From NCBI GenBank assembly GCA_016212885.1, contig JACRDO010000135.1, positions 1-36,185 on the forward strand: 36,185 nt of DNA, in the 5' to 3' direction. Positions 13,673 through 22,514 of this stretch are shown piece after piece. The notes under the pieces are model-generated. The model did no database searches, was not told the origin of the DNA, and saw nothing but the letters and a program-made list of their open reading frames with translations. This DNA is from Elusimicrobiota bacterium (lineage in GTDB: Bacteria; Elusimicrobiota; Elusimicrobia; UBA1565). Position 1 is the stretch's first letter. Each line of letters begins with the position of its first letter. The translations under genes were made by a program, and so were the position numbers.

Positions 13673-14902
13673 CTACTCCTCCCGCTTGACGATCCGGGCT
13701 CCGGGGAAATAGAAAGCGAGGATCTTCCGGTAGCTGCGGCCGGCCTCGGCCTGGGTGAACGCTCCCCATTGGCAGAGGCCCACCCCGTGCCCGTACCCGC
13801 GGCCGACGAACTCGAAGCCTTTCTTGCGGCGGATGATGCGCCAGATTTGCGCGCTCTTGATCTCGGTGGAGCCGAGCCATAAGCGCAGGTCGTTGGCCTT
13901 GACCGCGGCCGTCTTTCTGCCGGAGCGGATGCGGAGGTCCTTGAGCAAGCCCGAGGCGTCGCGCCGGCCCGGGCGTATCGAGTCGATGCGCGCCAAGGCG
14001 AAGCCGTGGGCATGGAGCGCGGCCAGGATGTCTTCATGTGCGAAGTAGGCCGACCACTTGTAGTACGGCGATCCGGAGCAGTGGCGGTCGCGCACCCCGC
14101 GAAGGGGCTTCGGGGAATCCGCGCCGCCCCAGACGGCCGAGGCGGGGACCGTATGGCCCCCGCAGCAGGCGTGAAAGAACACCCGCAGAAGCTTCCCGCG
14201 CCAGGTCGCCACCTCGCCGGCCGTCTCCTGGACAGCCTGCCGCACGCGCTCGGACTCCGCGTCCAGCCCGTAGTAGATCTGGCTGCGCTCGTCGTTGGAC
14301 AGGTCGTAGCCCAGCTCCGAGTATTTCCCGAGGTTGTTGAGCGCCCATGTCCGCGCGACCACGGCCTGCGCTTTGAGCGCCTCCATCGGCCACTGAGGGC
14401 TCATCTCCTTGGCGAGGACCCCGTAGAGGTATTCCTCCAAGCCCAGCTCGTTGACCACGGTCACGGTGCCGCCCTCGCCGGGCTTGATGAGGATGTTGCC
14501 GCGGTAGCGGCGTTCGCCGAGCACGACGATGTCGTCGCGGGATGCGGGCAGCAGGCGGACCGCGCCGGAGAAAGTGGAGGCGCCGATGATGACCCGCCCG
14601 GAGCGGTCGGAGCTGATCTCGTAGGTTTGGCCTTTGACCAGCGGGCGCTTCTCGCCGCTGGCCAGGTCAGCTGCCTGGAAACTCCCGGCAATCCGCAGAT
14701 CGACCCCGATGACCCTGCTCGCCAGGCCGATCTGGATGATGGAATCGCTCACTCGGTCCGCGATTTCGAGCGGCTGGGGGGATGAGCCGCGCGCGAGCGC
14801 GGACCCTGCGACGGGCTGGGCGCCGGGGGCGGCCAGGGCCGCGGCGGCCGCGGCCCAAACGACGAGCCCGTAGAGGATCGCCCGCCAACCGAGCGCGGGC
14901 AT
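13673..14902 (-). CDS. SpoIID/LytB-domain protein, probable peptidoglycan lytic enzyme
   Basis: The 409-residue product has a signal peptide or anchor (MPALGWRAILYGLVVWAAAA). Its SpoIID-type domain carries LGLEEYLYGVLAKEMSPQWP with conserved acidic residues, ALKAQAVVARTWAL, FFHACCGGHT with the paired cysteines seen in SpoIID, and FVGRGYGHGVGLCQWGAF near the C-terminus. In Bacillus SpoIID is a lytic transglycosylase acting on denuded glycan strands. Gram-negative homologues are annotated as SpoIID/LytB or amidase enhancer, with less certain roles. Here it would act on the periplasmic wall. It lies 2 bases after ruvB and 6 bases before queA, inside a DNA-repair/tRNA-modification operon. Nothing suggests sporulation. 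Confidence 0.9.
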   Translation of the reverse strand: MPALGWRAILYGLVVWAAAAAALAAPGAQPVAGSALARGSSPQPLEIADRVSDSIIQIGLASRVIGVDLRIAGSFQAADLASGEKRPLVKGQTYEISSDRSGRVIIGASTFSGAVRLLPASRDDIVVLGERRYRGNILIKPGEGGTVTVVNELGLEEYLYGVLAKEMSPQWPMEALKAQAVVARTWALNNLGKYSELGYDLSNDERSQIYYGLDAESERVRQAVQETAGEVATWRGKLLRVFFHACCGGHTVPASAVWGGADSPKPLRGVRDRHCSGSPYYKWSAYFAHEDILAALHAHGFALARIDSIRPGRRDASGLLKDLRIRSGRKTAAVKANDLRLWLGSTEIKSAQIWRIIRRKKGFEFVGRGYGHGVGLCQWGAFTQAEAGRSYRKILAFYFPGARIVKREE

Positions 14903-14904
14903 CG

Positions 14905-15927
14905 TCAGAAAAGCTCGCTCGCGCGCTTGGGCCTGGGAAGCCCCAGGTGATCGTAGGCCCTGGGCGTGGCCAGGCGGCCGCGCGGGGTATGCTGGAGGAA
15001 TCCGGCCTGAATAAGGAAGGGCTCGATGACGTCCGTCAGGGTGTCGACCTCCTCTTGGACCGCCACGGCGAGGGTCTCGACGCCGACAGGGCCTCCTGAG
15101 AACTTCTCGACGAGGGCCTTGAGCAGCCGCCGGTCCATCGCGTCGAGCCCGATGCCGTCCACCTCGAGCGCTTCGAGCGCGTCCTTTGCGACTTGAAGCG
15201 TGATGACCCCGTCGGCCCTGACCTGGGCGAAGTCCCGCACCCTGCGCAGGAGGCGGTGGGCGATGCGCGGGGTGCCCCGGCTGCGGCGGGCGATCTCGGA
15301 GGCTCCGCGCTCGTCGGTCTCGATCTTCAGGATGGAAGCCGAGCGCAGGGCGATGCGGGAGAGCTCCGCCTCGGTGTAGAAGCCGAGGTGCGCGGTGATC
15401 CCGAAGCGGTCGCGCATGGGCCCGGTCAGCAGTCCCGCGCGCGTGGTCGCGCCCACGAGCGTGAACCGGGGGATGGCCAGCTTGACCGAGGAGGCCATCG
15501 GGCCTTTGCCGGTGGAGATGTAGAAGGTGAAATCCTCCATGACAGGGTAGAGCGACTCCTCGACCAGGCGGTTGAGGCGGTGGATCTCGTCGATGAAGAG
15601 GACGTCTCCGGGGCCGAGGTCCGTGAGCATCGCGGCAAGGTCCCCGACGCGCTCGAGGATGGGGCCGGAGGTCGTGCGCAGGTTGACTCCCAGCTCGCGG
15701 GCCAGGATGCCGGCCAAGGTCGTCTTGCCGAGCCCCGGGGGGGAGTAGAAGAGGGCGTGGTCTAAGGGCTCCTTGCGGCCGCGGGCCGCCTCGATGAAGA
15801 CCTTCAGGTTCTCCTTGAGCTTGTCCTGCCCGATGAACTCGTCCAAGCTCTTGGGCCGCAGGGTCAGGTCGAAGCGCTTCTCCTCCTCCGTGGCCTCCTT
15901 ATTCATGACCGCCTTGGGCTTGTTCAT
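14905..15927 (-). CDS. ruvB: Holliday junction branch-migration ATPase RuvB
   Basis: The 340-residue AAA+ motor forms hexamers on RuvA-bound Holliday junctions and drives branch migration. Seen are [17 protein letters not shown], Walker A in [37 protein letters not shown], Walker B in [17 protein letters not shown], sensor 1 in [20 protein letters not shown], and the C-terminal winged helix ending [20 protein letters not shown]. The ATG at 15927 overlaps the ruvA stop (ATGA); a second in-frame ATG at 15906 has a slightly better ribosome binding site and is an alternative. The ruvC-ruvA-ruvB order is complete and contiguous. Confidence 0.97.
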   Translation of the reverse strand: MNKPKAVMNKEATEEEKRFDLTLRPKSLDEFIGQDKLKENLKVFIEAARGRKEPLDHALFYSPPGLGKTTLAGILARELGVNLRTTSGPILERVGDLAAMLTDLGPGDVLFIDEIHRLNRLVEESLYPVMEDFTFYISTGKGPMASSVKLAIPRFTLVGATTRAGLLTGPMRDRFGITAHLGFYTEAELSRIALRSASILKIETDERGASEIARRSRGTPRIAHRLLRRVRDFAQVRADGVITLQVAKDALEALEVDGIGLDAMDRRLLKALVEKFSGGPVGVETLAVAVQEEVDTLTDVIEPFLIQAGFLQHTPRGRLATPRAYDHLGLPRPKRASELF

Positions 15928-16541
15928 AGGCGCTTTAAGGCCATGCGGAGGATCTCCTCCACGCCCGGCTCGCCGCGGCCGGGAAGCTCCCGGGCAATGG
16001 CCTCGATGACCGGCGCGACCTCCGAGGGCTTGTAGCCGAGGGAAGCGAGCGCATCCGCGGCCTGGGCCAGGGCGCCGGAAGGGCGGGCTTCCCGGATGAC
16101 CCGCTCCGAGCCGCTGAGCTCCCAGCCGCCGGCCTTGTCCTTCAGGCCCACGAGCAGCTTCTCCGCGGTCTTCTTGGTGAAGCCGAAGACCGCTGAGAGG
16201 ACCCGCGCGTCGCCTTCGTAGACCGAGCGGCGGAAATCCGGCAAGGACCTCGAGGCCTTCTCCAGGTACTCCAGGGCCTTCTTGGCGCCGGTGGAGGGGA
16301 CGTGCTCCTTGAGGCACAGGAAGAGCTCCTTCTCCTCCCGGGAGATGAACCCGTAGAGCGTCGTGCCTCCGCCGTAGAGGCCCACGGTCTCGCTGATGTG
16401 CAGCTCGGCCTGGCCGCAGGGCTCCGGCAGGCGGGCGGAGGTCGAGGGGTTGATGAGGACCTCGTAGCCCACGCCCCCGGCCTCGAGGACGGCGCGGTCC
16501 GTGGACTTCTCGACGAGCGCGCCGCGCAGGGTGGCGATCAT
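15924..16541 (-). CDS. ruvA: Holliday junction branch-migration protein RuvA
   Basis: The 205-residue DNA-binding subunit holds the junction for RuvB. The N-terminal OB fold starts [20 protein letters not shown], with [15 protein letters not shown]. Helix-hairpin-helix motifs lie in the middle, with [20 protein letters not shown], and the C-terminal RuvB-contact domain includes [20 protein letters not shown]. Length is typical. It overlaps ruvC and ruvB by 4 bases each. [17 protein letters not shown] replaces the more usual 'GIGKKTAERLVVELKDK', a conservative change. Confidence 0.95.
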   Translation of the reverse strand: MIATLRGALVEKSTDRAVLEAGGVGYEVLINPSTSARLPEPCGQAELHISETVGLYGGGTTLYGFISREEKELFLCLKEHVPSTGAKKALEYLEKASRSLPDFRRSVYEGDARVLSAVFGFTKKTAEKLLVGLKDKAGGWELSGSERVIREARPSGALAQAADALASLGYKPSEVAPVIEAIARELPGRGEPGVEEILRMALKRL

Positions 16542-17050
16542 ACGCGCCCGCCGATACGATCGAGGACCTTGAGGCTCTTAATCCGGGAGCAGCGCAGGTG
16601 GCAGAGGGCGATGGCCGCGGCGTCGGCGACGTCGTCGGGGCGGAGGACCTCGCGCAGCCCGAGGGCCGAGCGGATCATGCGCTGCATCTGGGGCTTGTCC
16701 GCCGAGCCGGAGCCGGTCAGCGAGACCTTGACCTGCCGCGGGTTGTACTCGCGCACCCGCACCCCGGCCTGGGCCGCGGCGAGCAGGATGACCCCGCGCG
16801 CCTGGAGGGTGGCGCGGACCGTGTGCGCCGCCTTGAGGAAGAACATCTCCTCGACGGCCAGCTGCTCGGGCTTGCGCAGGCGCAGGACCCTGCTGAGCCC
16901 CGCGTGGAGCTTCTTAAGCCTTTCGGGGAGCTCGCTCCGAGGCGAGGTCTTCAGGATCCCGCTGGCGAGGAGAACGGGTCTTTCAGGGCCCCCCCGAACC
17001 AGGGCCCAGCCGGTGTCGGCGATCCCCGGGTCCACGCCGAGGATCGTCAT
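16538..17050 (-). CDS. ruvC: Crossover junction endodeoxyribonuclease RuvC
   Basis: The 170-residue nuclease resolves Holliday junctions. It has the RNase H-like start [18 protein letters not shown] with catalytic D7, [17 protein letters not shown] with the catalytic Glu, [20 protein letters not shown], and the C-terminal [16 protein letters not shown] with the last two Asp ligands. All four acidic residues are present. It overlaps yebC and ruvA by 4 bases each, the common yebC-ruvC-ruvA-ruvB arrangement. Confidence 0.96.
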   Translation of the reverse strand: MTILGVDPGIADTGWALVRGGPERPVLLASGILKTSPRSELPERLKKLHAGLSRVLRLRKPEQLAVEEMFFLKAAHTVRATLQARGVILLAAAQAGVRVREYNPRQVKVSLTGSGSADKPQMQRMIRSALGLREVLRPDDVADAAAIALCHLRCSRIKSLKVLDRIGGRV

Positions 17051-17799
17051 TTCTCGAGGTCCGCCAGGACGCTGTCCGGGATGTCGAAGTTGGCGTGGAC
17101 GTGCGAGACGTCGTCGTTGTCGTCTAGGGCGTCGACGAGCGCCAGGACCTTCGGCGCGAGCTCGGCCGAGACCGGGACCCTCATCTTCGGGATCATGGTC
17201 AGCTCGGCGGTCTCGACCGCGACCCCTTTGGCCTTGAGGCCGTCGAGGACGGACTGGAAGCTCTGCGGGAACGTGAAGACCTCGAAGACGTCGGCCTCCT
17301 CGGACTTTAGGTCCTCGGCCCCGAGGTCCAAGGCGAGGGTCATGAGCTCGTCCTCGCTGGTCTTGGACTTCGGCACCGTGATGTAGCCCTTCTTCTCGAA
17401 GAGGTACGCGACGCAGCCGGCCTGGCCCATCTTGCCGCCGTGCTCCTCGAAGATCCCGCGGATCGCGTTCGTCGAGCGGTTGCGGTTGTCGGTCGTGCCC
17501 TCGGCGTAGACGGCCACGTTGCCCGGCGCGTAGCCCTCGAAGGTGACCTCCTCGTAGACCGCCCCCGGGAGCTCGCCGGTGCCTTTCTGAATGGCGCGCT
17601 TGATGTTCTCGGCCGGCATGTTCGAGTTGCGGGCGTCGTCTACGGCCTTGCGCAGGCGAGGGTTGCCCTCGGGACTGCCCCCGCCCATCTTGGCCGCCAT
17701 GGTGATCTCGCGGACGATGCGGGTCCAGACCTTGCCTCGCTTCGCGTCAACCAGCGCCTTCTTGTGCTTGATGCCGGCCCAGTGGGAATGACCGCCCAT
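17047..17799 (-). CDS. yebC: YebC/PmpR-family transcriptional/translation regulator
   Basis: The 250-residue protein begins MGGHSHWAGIKHKKALVDAK, the YebC/TACO1 hallmark with the SHW motif, then KVWTRIVREITMAAKMGG, NMPAENIKRAIQKGTGE and GTTDNRNRSTNAIRGIFEEH. It continues through three domains to an acidic C-terminus (LVDALDDNDDVSHVHANFDI). Some family members act as transcription regulators; others help ribosomes translate proline stretches. The start at 17799 has GGGAGG about 6 bases upstream, ruling out an in-frame ATG 33 bases further up. It is the first gene of the long minus-strand operon; TAAAAT on the minus strand near 17840 is a possible -10, with only a weak -35. Confidence 0.95.
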   Translation of the reverse strand: MGGHSHWAGIKHKKALVDAKRGKVWTRIVREITMAAKMGGGSPEGNPRLRKAVDDARNSNMPAENIKRAIQKGTGELPGAVYEEVTFEGYAPGNVAVYAEGTTDNRNRSTNAIRGIFEEHGGKMGQAGCVAYLFEKKGYITVPKSKTSEDELMTLALDLGAEDLKSEEADVFEVFTFPQSFQSVLDGLKAKGVAVETAELTMIPKMRVPVSAELAPKVLALVDALDDNDDVSHVHANFDIPDSVLADLEK

Positions 17800-17865
17800 C
17801 GTTGCCTCCCGGTGCGGCTCTCTCCAGCGCAATGGATTTTAACTTATCTGCGTGGATTTGTGATA

Positions 17866-17894
17866 TTGACATCGTCATAAGGCCCGCTTACAAT
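17866..17894 (+). promoter_or_regulatory. Strong promoter of the tRNA-Arg gene
   Basis: TTGACA (17866-17871, perfect) and TACAAT (17889-17894, five of six) are separated by 17 bases. Predicted start is near 17901, nine bases before the tRNA. It is one of the clearest consensus promoters in the window. Confidence 0.8.
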
Positions 17895-17909
17895 TAGAGT
17901 GCTTAAAAC

Positions 17910-17981
17910 GCGCCCGTAGCTCAACGGATAGAGTAGCGGTCTTCGGAACCGCTGGTGCAGGTTCGACTCCTGCCGGGCGCA
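17910..17981 (+). tRNA. tRNA-Arg (anticodon TCG)
   Basis: The 72 bases fold into a full cloverleaf. Acceptor GCGCCCG pairs with CGGGCGC; the D arm is GCTC/GAGT; the anticodon stem is GCGGT/ACCGC around loop CTTCGGA, giving anticodon TCG (reads CGA); the variable loop is TGGT; the T arm is GCAGG/CCTGC around TTCGACT. The discriminator base is A, and CCA is not encoded. A run of eight T follows at 17983-17990 and may help termination, although the next coding sequence starts 13 bases after the tRNA end. Confidence 0.95.
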
Positions 17982-17993
17982 ATTTTTTTTGAA

Positions 17994-19112
17994 ATGCAAA
18001 TGCAATCTTTTCGCAACTCCGCCCGCGTAATCTTTATTTGGGGGGCCCTGCTTTCGCCGGCCGCGGGGCAGGCGCCCAAGGACCCCAGGCTGCAGATCGG
18101 CGCGAAGTCGCTCGGGGTCCTCAGCGCGGCGATGCGTCATGAGGACGCCGACATCCGCGCCCTGGCGGCCGAGCAGTGGGGGCTGATCGGCAATCCCGCG
18201 GCGGTCCCGCTGCTCAAGAAGGCGCTGGAGGACAGGAATCCGCACGTCCGGATCGCGGCCGCCCGAAGCCTGTTCGCGCTCGGGGACCCTTCGGGCGTGC
18301 GGACGGTCGAGGAGATCGTGGCCACTGTGCCGAAAACGGACAAGAAGGATGCGACGCTGGCGGCGGTCGAGCAGATGCGCGCCGTGGCCCGCAACAAGGT
18401 CCGCGTCGTGGGGATCCGGGCCCTGGCGGCGATGATGAGCCAAACCTCCGTGAAGGCGCTGACGCAGGCGGCAGAGGACTCGGACGGGGGCGTGCGCGAC
18501 GCGGCCGCCCTGGCCTTGGCCCGCTTCGGCGTCGGCGATATCCGGAGCTTCGTCGAGGCGCTCTCCAGCGAGGATCCGGATGTCCGCGCGAAAGCCGCGC
18601 GCTCCCTGGGGGAGATCGCCTCGCCCGGCATCATCCCGGAGCTCGAGCTTCTGGCTTCCGACAAGGAATATCCCGTCCGGGCGGCCGCCATGGAGGCGCT
18701 CGGGGCCGCGAAGGTCCCGGCGGCTTTGGAAGGCCTCCGGAAGGGCTTGGGCGATCAGAACGAGCTCGTGCGGGCGAAGGCCGTGGAGGCCGTGGGCCGG
18801 ATCCCGGGATTGGCGTCGGTCGCGCTCCTGGAAGAGGCCCGGAAGGCCGCCAATCCCCACATCGAGCTGCTGGCCGTCCTCGGGCTCGCGCGGCAGGGCG
18901 AGGCGGTGGACACGGTCATGGCCGAGCGAGCCCTGGCCCGGTCGGACATCGACACGCGCATGCTGGCGCTCGACATCCTCGAGAGCGCGGGCGGGGAGAG
19001 GGCCGTCTCAGCGCTCGAGATGGCGCAGGAGGACGTGGAAGCGAGGGTGCGTTTCCGCGCCGCGGCGGCCCTGCTCAAGATTCTCAAGAAGCCGGCCAAG
19101 GCGGGGCCATGA
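17994..19112 (+). CDS. Secreted HEAT-repeat protein
   Basis: The product of about 372 residues opens with a signal-like segment (FRNSARVIFIWGALLSPAAG). Tandem HEAT/PBS-lyase-type helical repeats of about 31 residues then run to the C-terminus, for example DIRALAAEQWGLIGNPAAVP, PHVRIAAARSLFALGDPSG, DVRAKAARSLGEIASPGIIP and PVRAAAMEALGAAKVPAALE. Such repeats form solenoids that bind other proteins; no enzyme motif is visible. The start is uncertain: ATG at 17994 and at 18000 are both possible and neither has a Shine-Dalgarno. It begins just after the tRNA and may share its transcript. Its stop overlaps the protease ATG (ATGA), so it may be a partner of that secreted enzyme. Confidence 0.82.
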   Translation: MQMQSFRNSARVIFIWGALLSPAAGQAPKDPRLQIGAKSLGVLSAAMRHEDADIRALAAEQWGLIGNPAAVPLLKKALEDRNPHVRIAAARSLFALGDPSGVRTVEEIVATVPKTDKKDATLAAVEQMRAVARNKVRVVGIRALAAMMSQTSVKALTQAAEDSDGGVRDAAALALARFGVGDIRSFVEALSSEDPDVRAKAARSLGEIASPGIIPELELLASDKEYPVRAAAMEALGAAKVPAALEGLRKGLGDQNELVRAKAVEAVGRIPGLASVALLEEARKAANPHIELLAVLGLARQGEAVDTVMAERALARSDIDTRMLALDILESAGGERAVSALEMAQEDVEARVRFRAAAALLKILKKPAKAGP

Positions 19113-22100
19113 GATCGAGCAAAGGGCGGCTTTGCGCGCTGCTGCTCTCGGCGGGGCTTTGGGCCGGACCCGCCGCCGCGGTCATGCCCGATCCCGAACA
19201 GCAGCGGGACATCAAGCGCTTCGGCTTGGATGCGCCCCAGACCGCTGCGCCCGGCGCCCTCCGTTCGGCCCGGGCCCGTGAGGCGGTCTCCCGCTTCAAC
19301 GCCGCCAACAGCGGGCGCTACGGCGCGGCGATGAGGGCCTCGGCCCGCATGGCTGCGAGCGCCGCGGGCAGGGTCCCGAGCGGCGCGGTCTTCGCGCCGG
19401 CCGCGGCGGACGTCGCAGACGCCTTCCTGCGCAAGAGCAGCGCTCTCCTCGGCCTTGACCCCTCCCAGCTCCGCTTGGCGCTCGCGCGCTCCGACGGCGG
19501 GATACACCACCTTCTCTTCGAGCAGGTCCACGGAGGCATCCCCGTCGAGTTCGCGCGGGTCAAGGTCCACGTGGATTCCGACGGCAACGTGGTCTCCGCT
19601 CAGTCCGTGTACCGGGAGGCGGCGAATCTGAGCCCGCTCCCCTTGGTCGGCGAGCAGGCGGCCGCGGCAACGGCCGCGGCGGACCTGGGAAGGGCCGGGC
19701 CTGTTTCCCCGGGACGGCTGACGTACTATCCGAAGAGGAGCGGGGAGCTGCGCCTGGCCTGGAAGTTCCGCCTCGGCGGCCCGGGCGGCCGATGGGTTTA
19801 CTACGTGGACGCATGGGACGGAGCCTTGCTCTTCCGCTACAACGAGCTGCGCTATTGCGAGGCCGAGGGCTACATGCGCGGGGAAGTCGTCGAGTACGAC
19901 TATGATCCGGTCAGCCATGCGGGGCCGGAGAAGAGCGTCCAGCCCTTCGCGCACCAGGAGGTCTACGTGGGCGACGTCTCCCACCATGCCGCGACGGATG
20001 CGAACGGCCACTACTGCAGCCCCGATCCGGGCAAGATCTTCACCCAGCTCCGGGGCCCGTACGTGAACGTGGCGAACTACAACACGGTGAACGCCCACTA
20101 CGACAACGGCGCCGGGGTCTGGTCCGTCTTCTCCTCCACGGCCTTCTCCCCGCACCCGTATCCGAACAACGCCGTGCATTTCTCGACGATCAACGCCCCC
20201 TCCCTAGCCTGCGCCGGCAACACCGATCCGGTCAAGGTGGTGCCCAATTTCTCCAGGTTCGAGGTCGGTAAGATCACGCCCGATGCGGACATCATGGACG
20301 CGGACTATCTGGATATCCTCGATTCGGCCGACAACTCCGTGGGGGTTTATTTGGGGACCAGGAACCCGTTCCGGGGCCCGGCCGTCGTCGGCAAGCAGGT
20401 GAGGTTCAGGCTCAGGACCGACGCGGCCGGGCAGAACTACGGCTATGCGGTCAGCGTTTCGTCGTACCTCTGCCTGACGGACAATCAGTACGGTACCGTG
20501 AATCTCACCGGGACCCTCGTCTGGGTCGCGACGCGGACATACGATGGCACGGACGACGAGATCAACATCTTCTACCACGCCAACAAGGCCCATGACTACT
20601 TCACGGCGGGGCCGAACTCCTCGAATTCGATCTCCCTCGACAAGCCCCTGCTCGTCATGGCCCACATGGGGACCGGGGCCGGAGGGATCAACAACTCGTT
20701 CTACGACCCTGTCGGGAAATTCATCGGGATCGGGGACGTCTCGCAATTCGCCCAGGACGGCAGCATCATCTACCACGAGTACGTCCATTACGTGGTGGAC
20801 CAGATCTTCCCGATCCTGGGCTTCGGGCAGGACGGGGCCATCTCGGAAGGGCTTTCCGACTACTTCCCGGCCAGCGCCCTCAACAACAGCCGGATCGGGG
20901 GCTACGTGTTCGGCGGAGGGGCGGAGGGGGCTCTGCGCAACATCGACTCGACTGCGGTCAACAATTTCAAGGGCTTCCCGCAGAATTGGACCGGCGAGCA
21001 GCACAGCGACGGCCTCATCCTCAGCGAGCCGCTCTGGGAGATCCGCAAGAGCCTCATGGGCGGGCCCTTGGGCGCCGTGAACGGCCGGCGCTGCGCGGAC
21101 CAGCTCGTATTCCGGTCCCTCTTCTTCTTCCCGGACAACTTCCGCGATTTCCTGGAGGCGATGCTGCAGGTCAGCCAGCGCGCCTCCGCCCTCGCCCCGG
21201 CCTGCATCGGCGACATGCAGCACGACGGATTGATCGCGGGCCAGTTCCACACCCATGGGATCGTCGAGGACACCCGCGACGGCGAGGACCCCTACGAGCC
21301 CAACGACGGCGTACAGTCCGCGACGGACATCTCAACGGCCTCCGTCATCCGCGCCCGGATCTACCAGGCCGCGGACATCGACTACTACTCCATCCCCGCG
21401 GGGCCGGGCCCCTTGCGGCTGACTCTCACTCTGCCGGCGAACGCCCTCCAGCCCGGCACCTACTTCGCCTACTCCTTGACGCTCGTCGACAGGAACATCA
21501 ACATGATCCAGGAGGCGGCGCCGAAGATCGATGTCAATCCGGTCCCGGGCTCGGGCCTCTGCCCGAACCCTCCGGACGACTGCCTGACCTCCCAGAGCCG
21601 GGTCGTCCTCGAATACAGCGTGCCGGCCAGCGGCCAATACTACGCCTTCATCGCCGGGGCCCTGGCGGACTACGTGGATTACGCCTCGAACAGCAACACC
21701 AACTCCCCCGAGTACTACACCCTGCAGGCCGATTATACCCGGCCGGGCGCGATCGCCGCCTGGAGCACGACGACCGTTTCGGGGAGCACCGTGACGGCCT
21801 CCTTCGACAGCGACATCTTCAGCTTCCAGGTGGGGCTCGCCGTGTTCGGCTCGACCGCCGTCTACGGCTTTCATCATGCGCGCCTGCGCGAGCACGCGCT
21901 CTCCGTGCTCCCGCAGACCGACACGACCGAGCCGGGCTCGTACCTGATCTTCATGTCGTCGTCTTTGCGCATCCAGGCGTCGAACGAGGCGGTCAAGTCT
22001 GGAACCATCGAGGGACAAATCCGCCTGGCGAATGGCTTCGCCGAACGATTCCCCCGGATCGGAACGGTCCACCTCGAGGTCTTCGGCGTCAACCAGCTCG

Positions 22101-22456
22101 CGCAGGCCGCGCCGGAAAGCTACTGGCCTACCTCTTTGGGTCTTTCGCCGGCCATCAACCTGATCGCCAAAGAGAACAAGCTGACGGCGTGGAACAACGT
22201 TTTCAACCCCGTCAGGGGAGAAAAGGCGACTTTCAGATATGATACGACCGAGCCCGGGCACGTGCGACTGCGGCTCTATACGATGAGCGGGACCCTGGTG
22301 AATACTCTCGTCGACGCCGATCTGTCGGCGGGCGAACGCTCCGTGGACTGGTACGGGGCGAACTCCGCGGGCAACCGGGTCGCGAGCGGCATCTATCTGC
22401 TGCACATGGACGCCCCGGGCGGGCGCAAGGTGCAGAAGGTGATCGTGGTCAAATGA
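19109..22456 (+). CDS. Large secreted M36/M4-like metalloprotease with FlgD-like C-terminus
   Basis: The product of about 1115 residues has a signal peptide (MRSSKGRLCALLLSAGLWAG). A fungalysin/thermolysin propeptide region at about 100-250 carries HLLFEQVHGGIPVEFARVKV and LAWKFRLGG. The gluzincin zinc site is HEYVH (H556, E557, H560) with E580 in SEGLSDYFPA, matching M36/M4 spacing. A PPC-type domain starts near residue 727 (DPYEPNDGVQSATDI, then ADIDYYSIPAG). The C-terminal 85 or so residues form a FlgD-like Ig domain (FNPVRGEKATFRYDTTEPGH, RLRLYTMSGTLVNTLVD, SGIYLLHMDAPGG) resembling type IX cargo signals. It is probably secreted as a zymogen and surface-bound or released. It is coupled to the HEAT gene, with the PorV-like gene 55 bases downstream. 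Confidence 0.88.
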   Translation: MRSSKGRLCALLLSAGLWAGPAAAVMPDPEQQRDIKRFGLDAPQTAAPGALRSARAREAVSRFNAANSGRYGAAMRASARMAASAAGRVPSGAVFAPAAADVADAFLRKSSALLGLDPSQLRLALARSDGGIHHLLFEQVHGGIPVEFARVKVHVDSDGNVVSAQSVYREAANLSPLPLVGEQAAAATAAADLGRAGPVSPGRLTYYPKRSGELRLAWKFRLGGPGGRWVYYVDAWDGALLFRYNELRYCEAEGYMRGEVVEYDYDPVSHAGPEKSVQPFAHQEVYVGDVSHHAATDANGHYCSPDPGKIFTQLRGPYVNVANYNTVNAHYDNGAGVWSVFSSTAFSPHPYPNNAVHFSTINAPSLACAGNTDPVKVVPNFSRFEVGKITPDADIMDADYLDILDSADNSVGVYLGTRNPFRGPAVVGKQVRFRLRTDAAGQNYGYAVSVSSYLCLTDNQYGTVNLTGTLVWVATRTYDGTDDEINIFYHANKAHDYFTAGPNSSNSISLDKPLLVMAHMGTGAGGINNSFYDPVGKFIGIGDVSQFAQDGSIIYHEYVHYVVDQIFPILGFGQDGAISEGLSDYFPASALNNSRIGGYVFGGGAEGALRNIDSTAVNNFKGFPQNWTGEQHSDGLILSEPLWEIRKSLMGGPLGAVNGRRCADQLVFRSLFFFPDNFRDFLEAMLQVSQRASALAPACIGDMQHDGLIAGQFHTHGIVEDTRDGEDPYEPNDGVQSATDISTASVIRARIYQAADIDYYSIPAGPGPLRLTLTLPANALQPGTYFAYSLTLVDRNINMIQEAAPKIDVNPVPGSGLCPNPPDDCLTSQSRVVLEYSVPASGQYYAFIAGALADYVDYASNSNTNSPEYYTLQADYTRPGAIAAWSTTTVSGSTVTASFDSDIFSFQVGLAVFGSTAVYGFHHARLREHALSVLPQTDTTEPGSYLIFMSSSLRIQASNEAVKSGTIEGQIRLANGFAERFPRIGTVHLEVFGVNQLAQAAPESYWPTSLGLSPAINLIAKENKLTAWNNVFNPVRGEKATFRYDTTEPGHVRLRLYTMSGTLVNTLVDADLSAGERSVDWYGANSAGNRVASGIYLLHMDAPGGRKVQKVIVVK

Positions 22457-22482
22457 CAGCCAACACATTTCCTTATGGCAGT

Positions 22483-22514
22483 CATTTCCGCGACTTGCAA
22501 GGAACGCGGAAATG
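22483..22514 (+). promoter_or_regulatory. Hairpin enclosing the start codon of the PorV-like gene
   Basis: CATTTCCGCG (22483-22492) and CGCGGAAATG (22505-22514) are perfect inverted repeats with a 12-base loop. The final ATG of the right arm is the start codon, and the AAGGAA ribosome binding site sits in the loop. In RNA the start codon would be paired, so translation may depend on unfolding or on upstream ribosomes. Confidence 0.65.

Noticed and set aside
15928-16317. Upstream extension of the ruvB frame through ruvA
   Set aside because: RuvB starts at the ATGA overlap at 15927; the extension is Arg/Gly/Pro-rich shadow sequence of ruvA.
18176-19108. Upstream extension of the metalloprotease frame through the HEAT gene
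   Set aside because: This part is out of frame with the HEAT repeats and has no signal; the ATG at 19109 is followed by a signal peptide and overlaps the HEAT stop codon.
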